Assembly (NCBI GenBank): GCA_017530465.1
Contig: JAFXMJ010000324.1
Span: forward strand, 1 to 6,900
Direction: 5' to 3'
Source of the DNA: Bacteroidales bacterium
GTDB lineage: Bacteria; Bacteroidota; Bacteroidia; Bacteroidales; UBA3824
Length of the DNA: 6,900 nucleotides
Every line of letters begins with the position of its first letter. Within the stretch, counting starts at the first letter, position 1. The notes beneath the pieces were generated by a model that saw only the letters and a program-made list of their open reading frames with translations, made no database searches and was not told the DNA's origin. Shown piece by piece: positions 1 through 5,499 of this stretch. The translations under genes and the position numbers were made by a program.

Positions 1-440
1 AATAGATTCATCGATTTCAATAGCTCGATGACGCTCTCCTTGCCGCCTTCCACGTAGATGTCGATGTCGCCGTGCTGACGGATGAATTGGTCGGGGTACA
101 ATAGCGAATTTGCCTGTCCCTTGAGGATGGCAGTCTTTCTGCCATTGTCCTCAAAAAACTTTGTAAGCCGCTGACATTCTGCATAAAAGCTTTTGTTCAT
201 CGTTCTGATTTTTTCGGCGGTGGCGGTCCATTGCATCAGCAATGCAAAAGGCGGCGCAGATTTGCCTTGCAACTTTCTCACGCCTTCAAAGACAACGCCA
301 AGCAACGCTTGCTTCTGTGCAAACTTGTATATCTCCGTCCATTCATCCGCCGAAATCTCCGCTGGAAGTTCGTCGCTGATTTTAAGCGCGTTGCGGAGCA
401 AAGTGATGAATTTTTGGTATAATGATGATTGTAGTGTCAT
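1..440 (-). CDS. Nucleotidyltransferase family protein (NTP_transf_5-like), N-terminal part, cut by window edge
   Basis: An open frame on the minus strand starts with ATG at 440-438 and runs off the left edge after 146 codons, so only the N-terminus is visible. The first hundred residues look helical. They are followed by LKGQAN (residues 106-111) and, about 15 residues later, GDIDIYV (124-130). A G-Q/S motif followed by D-x-D is the metal- and nucleotide-binding signature of the pol-beta nucleotidyltransferase fold (Asp125 and Asp127 here). The spacing and the helical lead-in resemble the uncharacterised family Pfam calls NTP_transf_5, which is frequent in Bacteroidales; this assignment is from memory and was not searched. 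The substrate is unknown. Full-length members are clearly longer, so more than half the gene is probably outside. It is divergent from the three-gene operon and shares its promoter region. A -7 element sits 33 nt upstream of the start, which supports that start. No functional link to the operon is evident. Confidence 0.85.
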   Translation of the reverse strand, partial: MTLQSSLYQKFITLLRNALKISDELPAEISADEWTEIYKFAQKQALLGVVFEGVRKLQGKSAPPFALLMQWTATAEKIRTMNKSFYAECQRLTKFFEDNGRKTAILKGQANSLLYPDQFIRQHGDIDIYVEGGKESVIELLKSMNL

Positions 441-468
441 TAGAAAAATCGTTATCCAATATTTACCG

Positions 469-482
469 AGTACAAAAGTACT
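469..482. repeat. Perfect inverted repeat overlapping the minus-strand -7 element
   Basis: AGTAC-AAAA-GTACT is a perfect 5-bp inverted repeat with a 4-nt centre. It almost exactly covers the minus-strand -7 box at 473-480. The position would suit a small operator controlling the nucleotidyltransferase gene. However, part of the symmetry comes from the promoter element itself, and short palindromes are common in AT-rich DNA. Confidence 0.3.
473..480 (-). promoter_or_regulatory. Bacteroidota -7 promoter element for the nucleotidyltransferase gene
   Basis: Read on the minus strand, the sequence is TACTTTTG, a perfect match to the Bacteroidota sigma-ABfr consensus TAnnTTTG. Transcription would begin near 465, leaving a leader of about 25 nt before the ATG at 440. 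No convincing TTTG -33 box is seen at the expected distance, so the call rests on the -7 element and its position. Confidence 0.5.
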
Positions 483-567
483 GAAAATTTCCGTATGGAA
501 GATGGTTTTGCAATTAATTTCTCAAAATTTTTTTCTAATTGTTTTTTTTATTTTGTAGAAAATGTAT

Positions 568-575
568 TACATTTG
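568..575 (+). promoter_or_regulatory. Bacteroidota -7 promoter element for the SPOR/flotillin operon
   Basis: TACATTTG is a perfect match to the TAnnTTTG -7 consensus of the Bacteroidota primary sigma factor. The -33 position falls in a T-rich run (542-554) with no clear TTTG at the usual distance; TTTG at 552-555 is too close. The predicted start of transcription is near 582, giving an A-rich leader of about 23 nt without a Shine-Dalgarno sequence before the ATG at 605, as is normal in this phylum. With the opposing -7 element at 473-480 it makes 441-604 a compact divergent promoter region. No other clear promoter is seen before the second or third gene, so this one probably drives all three. 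Confidence 0.55.
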
Positions 576-604
576 TCCTCAAATAACAAAAAAACATTCC
601 AACG

Positions 605-3256
605 ATGAAAACTTTGCATATAATATTAGCATTGGCAGCCCCGGCATTGATAGCCGCAGGATATGTGCCTAACAATGGCAGCGATTATAACGCATTAAAT
701 ATCAACAATATACAACTGTCGCAGCGGATTTCGTCCGACGACGACGGGTTCAGGCTCAGCAAGCAGGCGTATTATCACGATATGTTCAACGACAAGGAGT
801 TTTCCAAGCTCGACAAGGCTGAAAAATACCGCGCCAAGGCTGAGGAGGCGACAGTTCTCGCTGTTGCAATCCAAAAACAGGCGGACGACTTGAAGATAAT
901 TTCGGGTCAGTCGGCAAAGATTCAGAAGCAGTCGGCAAAACTCGCCGCCAAGGCTGCATCGCAGGAGCTCACCGCCCTCAAGACATTCGAGAAGGCGGCG
1001 TCGATATACCGCTCGGTGTATTTCGACAAGATAATGCAGCTCACCAAGGACACCGCGCAGATGAGCCTCAAGGCCGCCCGCAGTCTCTCCGAGCGTGCTT
1101 ACCAGCTCTACCACAGCGCAGATTCCACCAAGGCGCAAATCACCGCCGAAAACACTCTTGAGTCCAACCGCGCCATCTACACCAACCTCGTTAACGCCGT
1201 TCATTATCAGGAACTTGCGCTTGCCATCTGCAAGGGCGACCCCAAGATAGATTACACACAGTACATCGACATCCACAAACAGTATATGCCCGACACCACC
1301 AAGAATGTGGAGATTCCCAAACTCGTTGCATTGGAGCATTACGACTTCGACAAGGACTCCAACCTCTATAGGTTGCGTTACCGCGAGCTCACCACTCTGC
1401 TTGGTCTCACCGACGCTGACCGTCAGAAAATCGACAAGATTTCTATCGACGAAGCTGCAATTGCCGACTATTTTGCCACCGCAGTGCAGAAAGGCAGCGA
1501 GGCTGACACCTTCCGCGTATATTCCAACGTGGACAACAAGGCTGTGCACGAGTATTACGAGCAGATGGCGCAGGAGAGCGAACTCAGCGAGTGCAGCAAT
1601 CTCCTGAAAGGCGTCACCCTCGCTTCCAAAAACAACAACACCTTATATGAAATATATAAGAAGTATATCCCGTCGTTCCGCATCCAAAAGAGCAACACCG
1701 GCACGTATATGGACAAGAGCGCGCTTGGCGAGAGGTGGGAGCGCAACGCTGAAGATCTCTACCAGATGTCCAAGACATACGAGGAGATGGCTGCCAAGCA
1801 ATTGAGCAACGTGGAGAAATACACATTGCTTTCCGAAGGCAACGAGGCAAAACTCCAGGCACTCCAATATATGGAAAACGCCCTTGCACTCTATCTCGGT
1901 CAGCAGCCTGAACGTGAGCGCAGGTCGCTCGTATCGAGTGCTGTGGAGCGTCACAACGACATTGTGATGGACTTTATGATGGACGAGTCGGGCGATACAG
2001 GTACGCAGACCACTGCCAACAACGCCAACAAGACGAAGACCAATCCCTCCAAGGACGCCAAGCCCGCCAATCAGGTCGTTGACGTAGCCGACAATAGCAA
2101 GTCAAACGCCAACAAGACTACCCCGACCAATAAGAATACTTCGACCAACACCAACAAGTCAAACGCCACCAACAAGTCAAACGCCAATGCCAACAAGACC
2201 AACACATCTGGCACAACGGCTAAGACCGCAGCCAAGACCCACACACCCGATTTGGCATCGTCCAACGCTGCTGTGATTGGCACATTCAATTACACTCGCG
2301 ACGACCAGAGGATGAAGCCCTACACATTCCCGCAGGGCACTATATTTAGCGTGGAGGCGGGCATTTACAAGGAGATGGTGGAGCCGGTGGACTTCCCCAC
2401 GGTGTCCAACTTCCTCGCGCAAAACCTCAAGGGCATCACCCCGATGCGTTATTATATAGGTACATTCCAGACATACGACGCAGCATTGGCGGCGTCTGCC
2501 ATCGCCAAAAACGAAGGTTATACCAATGCGCAGGTGGTGGCGTTCACCAACGGCAAGAAGGTGAATCTTACGGCGGCTCGCAATGTGGCTGAAAAATCCG
2601 CCAATTACCAGGCCAACGTGCAGAAGGAGCTCAAGACCCTCAATGCTGGACGCGACGGCAATTCGCCCATTGTAGTTGACAACAAAGCCAAGCGCACTGG
2701 CGACGCTCTGCCGCTCTCGATGCTCGGCTCTACGGTATATGCCGTGCAGATAGCTGCATTGCCTAAGCTCCTCGGACTTGACGCATTCAATGTCAATGAG
2801 TTGTATTACGATCAGAACGACGGCGGACTTTATCGTTATTATACAGGCATCTCCAATGACAAAAACATCGCCACCGCAAGTCTCAACGCGCTCCGTGAGT
2901 CGGGCTACGATGACGCATATATTGTAAAGGTGGTAAATGGTGTCAATATTGGCAGTGCCAATGGCGGCAAAGATAAAGACAAAGACAGCGGCACTACCAC
3001 CACTACCGGCACGGTTTACAGGGTGCAGATAGGTGCATTTGCCAGCAATCCCAATGGCGACATCCAGAAGCGCATCAACAATCTCAAAGCCAAAGGCTAC
3101 ACGGTGCACACCTCGCAGTCTGGCAAATACACGGTATATACCGTCGGAGATTGCAAGACACGCGAACAGGCCACCGTGCTCCAGAAGCAGCTCGCCGGAC
3201 AAGGCTTCGCCGAATCATACGTCGCCACATTTGTTAACGGAGTAAAACAGAACTAA
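605..3256 (+). CDS. Exported helical protein with three C-terminal SPOR-type domains
   Basis: The N-terminus has Lys2, a hydrophobic core (residues 5-18) and an A-A-G site near residue 19 without a lipobox Cys, so a cleaved signal peptide and a periplasmic location are predicted. Residues 60-450 are Ala/Lys/Glu-rich long helices, possibly TPR-like. They seem internally repeated: IHKQYMP near 223 and IYKKYIP near 349, and AEKYRAKAEE near 72 and AEDLYQMSKT near 382. A low-complexity Asn/Thr/Lys linker follows (about 462-548). Three SPOR-type units end the protein: 577-653, 709-782 and 802-881. The last is canonical (YRVQIGAF start, YTVYTVGDCKTREQA middle). The first two are looser but keep the Y-Y-x-G, GY and V-NG landmarks. 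SPOR domains bind peptidoglycan glycan strands, often at division sites, so an envelope role is likely. The start follows a promoter by 30 nt. The stop lies 2 nt before the next ATG, indicating tight co-expression with the flotillin-like genes. Codons are strongly biased to C-ending triplets. No enzyme motif is seen. Confidence 0.9.
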   Translation: MKTLHIILALAAPALIAAGYVPNNGSDYNALNINNIQLSQRISSDDDGFRLSKQAYYHDMFNDKEFSKLDKAEKYRAKAEEATVLAVAIQKQADDLKIISGQSAKIQKQSAKLAAKAASQELTALKTFEKAASIYRSVYFDKIMQLTKDTAQMSLKAARSLSERAYQLYHSADSTKAQITAENTLESNRAIYTNLVNAVHYQELALAICKGDPKIDYTQYIDIHKQYMPDTTKNVEIPKLVALEHYDFDKDSNLYRLRYRELTTLLGLTDADRQKIDKISIDEAAIADYFATAVQKGSEADTFRVYSNVDNKAVHEYYEQMAQESELSECSNLLKGVTLASKNNNTLYEIYKKYIPSFRIQKSNTGTYMDKSALGERWERNAEDLYQMSKTYEEMAAKQLSNVEKYTLLSEGNEAKLQALQYMENALALYLGQQPERERRSLVSSAVERHNDIVMDFMMDESGDTGTQTTANNANKTKTNPSKDAKPANQVVDVADNSKSNANKTTPTNKNTSTNTNKSNATNKSNANANKTNTSGTTAKTAAKTHTPDLASSNAAVIGTFNYTRDDQRMKPYTFPQGTIFSVEAGIYKEMVEPVDFPTVSNFLAQNLKGITPMRYYIGTFQTYDAALAASAIAKNEGYTNAQVVAFTNGKKVNLTAARNVAEKSANYQANVQKELKTLNAGRDGNSPIVVDNKAKRTGDALPLSMLGSTVYAVQIAALPKLLGLDAFNVNELYYDQNDGGLYRYYTGISNDKNIATASLNALRESGYDDAYIVKVVNGVNIGSANGGKDKDKDSGTTTTTGTVYRVQIGAFASNPNGDIQKRINNLKAKGYTVHTSQSGKYTVYTVGDCKTREQATVLQKQLAGQGFAESYVATFVNGVKQN
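1988..2248 (+). repeat. Low-complexity Asn/Thr/Lys linker coding region with short tandem repeats
   Basis: This part of the SPOR-protein gene (residues about 462-548) encodes an unstructured hydrophilic spacer rich in NANK, TNK and SNA units. At the DNA level it holds a perfect 18-bp tandem duplication at 2151-2168 and 2169-2186 (ccaacaagtcaaacgcca). A further 14 bases of the same unit (caagtcaaacgcca) occur at 2098-2111. The linker separates the helical body from the SPOR units and could act as a tether. It is prone to slippage in multiples of 3, so linker length may vary between strains. Confidence 0.85.
2333..3247 (+). other. Three SPOR-type repeats within the exported protein
   Basis: The units are encoded at about 2333-2563, 2729-2950 and 3008-3247. 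Each has an opening beta strand (IFSVEAGIY, VYAVQIAAL, VYRVQIGAF), a central strand (MRYYIGTF, LYRYYTGIS, YTVYTVGDC), a helix carrying the -A- pattern, and a closing strand ending in NG (VVAFTNG, IVKVVNG, VATFVNG). Units 1 and 2 are joined by a charged spacer of about 55 residues, and units 2 and 3 by a short Gly/Lys/Asp/Thr spacer. Only unit 3 looks fully canonical. Units 1 and 2 are assigned by pattern, not by a profile search. Confidence 0.7.
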
Positions 3257-3258
3257 GC

Positions 3259-5415
3259 ATGAGTACGTTAGAATGGATCTTGGTTGGGGTTGTAGTAATA
3301 GTGATTGCTATTACTGTGATTGCTTTTGTTTCGCATGTGCGCAGCGAAACCCCAATCAGGAAAGCAAAGAAGTCATTTGTCAAATTTTTGAAAGAAAAGG
3401 GCATAAAGCGTAGAAAAGTTTGGAAGAATGTCTTCAAGTTCCTTCGTCTCAATTTTCAGAAAGACGAGGATCAGATTAAGACTTTGGACAGAATTAAGAA
3501 AAGCTATGCCGCTTCGGGTGATTTCTTGTTGGATATGGATAATGGACTCGACGTCGCATTCAATGTTTCAAAGTTGAAAGATAGCATTGGTTTATCTCAG
3601 CTTAAAGAAGACAGCGACGATGAATATTCAATTCCAGATTCAGATTTCGACAAGTTTTATCGTTGTTTTAGGTTTATTCGGAGTGTGGATGAAACATTCG
3701 AGATAGACAGTATGATAAAGCTGTATAGAGTTTGCAGGAAAAAAGACGTGCTTGAGCCTGTGTCAAGGGCATGGATAGATCAGGTAAATGCAGATTTGGG
3801 TATCGACTTTGATACGGCGATAGAATTCATTTCAAAAGAGAGGGATTTCCCGCTTTTTGTAAATCTTGACATTCTTGCAAAAAGATCTGGCATCGAAATA
3901 GATGAAAAATACCTTATCAACAGTGTGGACGACGAAGGACTCAAAATAATAATCCAATCCCTTATCCGAGCCAAGTATGAAGGTGTCTACATGTCAGAGT
4001 CGGAAAGTATGATGATAGACAAGTCGAACGTCATTGATTATTCCGACAGTTTTAAGGTAACGGTAGAGATATTGAAGACGCTTTACGGTATGAAGCGCGA
4101 TGTCAAGCGTTTCACCGACGTGATGATACGGGCGCACAATGCGGGTGTCAACATTAATTTCTCGATGATGGATCTATATTCTTTGTCAGACGAACAGTTT
4201 GACAATTTGGTTTCCAATGTCATCAAGGCATCCAACAAGGGCATCAGCATAGACCAAAACGACCTCATCCGTCAAAACATCCAGGGTAACGATGTTACGC
4301 AGCTTGTAAAGGCGTTGATAAAAGCCAATGAGTACAAGCTTGATATTACGCCTGATGAGCTTATGCTCTACATTTCTACCACACATTGTGATGTTGTTAA
4401 GTTTGTCAAGGCATACCATTATGCATTGGAACACAAACTGCCATCAGAAGACGGTACGCCGCTCTCAAAAGATCATCTTGTGGAATATTCACGTCCAGAG
4501 GCTGACTTGTACGATTATGTGAAAGGGTTGAAGATTGCAAAAGATGTCGAAAAACGATGTGAGGAAGAGTTTGAAGACAATTTGCGTTTGGCTCGTGAGG
4601 AGGGCGATATGACTGAGGACGAACTCAAAGAACTGAAGCCTTCCTCCTTCGACCGTGGTATCAATTACGATAATCTCAAAAAGCATTTCATTAAGTTTGG
4701 CAGTGTGATGCCTGTAATTGAAGCCATAAGGCTCGGTGACAAAAATGATTTGAACTTGGATTTCAAGTTGGGTACGCAGATATGTGAATCCGAGGATTGG
4801 GATTTGAAATTGGCATTGAATTGGGGCAAAACTCCTACGGTTGATAAGGTAGAGCCTGATGTCGTGTGTGTTACCAAAGATGGCATACAGATAACGCCAA
4901 AGATTAATGCTACGGTGCGAGGTAAACTTGCATTGATTTTTTCAGGCTATGGCAAGGATATTCTATATAAGCGTATCAATGAGGCTGTAACGATGGAACT
5001 TGAAACTGCTGAAAATCTTGATGCCATCTTAAAAACTTTGCCTGATATTTCGCATAGAGTCTTGTTCCGTGTCAATGAGGAGAATATGCACAAGGAGGTT
5101 AAAACTGGCAGGGTTAACGAATCAGAACTCAATAATGTCTGCCGCTACGACCTGTTGGACGTTAACATTTATGACATTGTTGTTGGTCAGGATGTTAAAT
5201 CGGAGCTCAAACTTCGTCAAGCTGAAATCGATGCAGAAATCCGTCGTCTACGAGCGGAAGCCGACCGCGCAAAAGCGGAGGCAGATCTCCGTCGCGCAAT
5301 GGTGGAGCAGTACGAAAAGGGCATCAAACCCAATTTCAACGAACTCCACAAGGCAAACCTCCTCGCCGACAAGGGCGAAAACATCATTACTGGCTACGAA
5401 AATGCCGTTGATTAA
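3259..5415 (+). CDS. Membrane-anchored, expanded and divergent FloA-like flotillin homologue
   Basis: One membrane segment (residues 4-26) is followed by a strongly basic stretch (RKAKKSF, KEKGIKRRKVWK), so the bulk should be cytoplasmic. Residues 200-400 contain helical units about 32 residues apart: IRAKYEGV 236, IRAHNAGV 290, IKASNKGI 322, IKANEYKL 354, plus weaker copies. They match the helical repeat that precedes the core of FloA. Residues 530-645 parallel the SPFH-like core of the downstream protein (DGIQITPKINATVRG versus DGVELTMKVKVTLRS; LLDVNIYDIVVGQDV versus ILSVDVSDIKIGNDV). A short charged coiled coil follows (651-688) with a unique tail. Bacillus FloA is about 330 residues, so this is more than twice the length, and the LAGGN signature of FloA is lost. 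Assignment rests on similarity to the next gene and on position. It begins 2 nt after the SPOR gene. Most of the gene (to about 5215) is AT-richer and less codon-biased than its neighbours. Residues 30-200 are unrecognised. Confidence 0.85.
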   Translation: MSTLEWILVGVVVIVIAITVIAFVSHVRSETPIRKAKKSFVKFLKEKGIKRRKVWKNVFKFLRLNFQKDEDQIKTLDRIKKSYAASGDFLLDMDNGLDVAFNVSKLKDSIGLSQLKEDSDDEYSIPDSDFDKFYRCFRFIRSVDETFEIDSMIKLYRVCRKKDVLEPVSRAWIDQVNADLGIDFDTAIEFISKERDFPLFVNLDILAKRSGIEIDEKYLINSVDDEGLKIIIQSLIRAKYEGVYMSESESMMIDKSNVIDYSDSFKVTVEILKTLYGMKRDVKRFTDVMIRAHNAGVNINFSMMDLYSLSDEQFDNLVSNVIKASNKGISIDQNDLIRQNIQGNDVTQLVKALIKANEYKLDITPDELMLYISTTHCDVVKFVKAYHYALEHKLPSEDGTPLSKDHLVEYSRPEADLYDYVKGLKIAKDVEKRCEEEFEDNLRLAREEGDMTEDELKELKPSSFDRGINYDNLKKHFIKFGSVMPVIEAIRLGDKNDLNLDFKLGTQICESEDWDLKLALNWGKTPTVDKVEPDVVCVTKDGIQITPKINATVRGKLALIFSGYGKDILYKRINEAVTMELETAENLDAILKTLPDISHRVLFRVNEENMHKEVKTGRVNESELNNVCRYDLLDVNIYDIVVGQDVKSELKLRQAEIDAEIRRLRAEADRAKAEADLRRAMVEQYEKGIKPNFNELHKANLLADKGENIITGYENAVD
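3865..4458 (+). repeat. Degenerate FloA-type helical repeats (protein level)
   Basis: Residues about 203-400 of the 718-aa protein show a recurring pattern of A-x-x-x-G/x-[IVL]-x-[IM], then a helix, then D-V-x-x-[VL]-V/I, at intervals of 31-33 residues (units anchored near 203, 234, 288, 320, 352 and 385, with a degenerate one near 270). There is no detectable DNA-level repeat, so the duplication is old. The count is by eye and could be one or two off. Confidence 0.6.
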
Positions 5416-5439
5416 CAGTATCGAAACAAATGAAATGAT

Positions 5440-5499
5440 ATGAAAAGATATTTATTGTACATAGTTATAATGATTGCTGCGCTGGTGGCTACATCATGT
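5440..5499 (+). other. Lipoprotein signal peptide on the flotillin
   Basis: MKR, then the hydrophobic core YLLYIVIMIAALV, then ATSC with Cys20 as the predicted lipidation site. The next residues, G-E-E, are acidic; similar acidic residues after the cysteine promote surface export of some Bacteroidota lipoproteins. The membrane segment at residues 58-82 should instead hold this protein in the inner membrane. Confidence 0.75.

Noticed and set aside
193..558. Plus-strand open frame of 121 codons
   Set aside because: It overlaps the nucleotidyltransferase gene on the other strand, which has clear motifs, and extends into the AT-rich promoter region. The translation shows no family resemblance.
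552..575. TTTG at 552-555 as a -33 box for the operon promoter
   Set aside because: Only 12 nt separate it from the -7 element, well short of the usual spacing of about 19-21 nt.
695..1549. Antisense open frame of 284 codons opposite the helical body
   Set aside because: Same codon-bias shadow: Leu/Val/Gly-rich translation, no promoter or recognisable motif.
2151..2186. Tandem 18-bp repeats as a possible CRISPR or phase-variation switch
   Set aside because: There are only two full copies with no spacers, in frame within a coding linker. Changes would be multiples of 3, so they would not switch the gene off.
2177..3202. Long antisense open frame (341 codons) opposite the SPOR region
   Set aside because: It lies fully inside a well-supported gene whose strong C-ending codon bias removes stops on the opposite strand. 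The translation is Val/Cys/Gly/His-rich without domain features.
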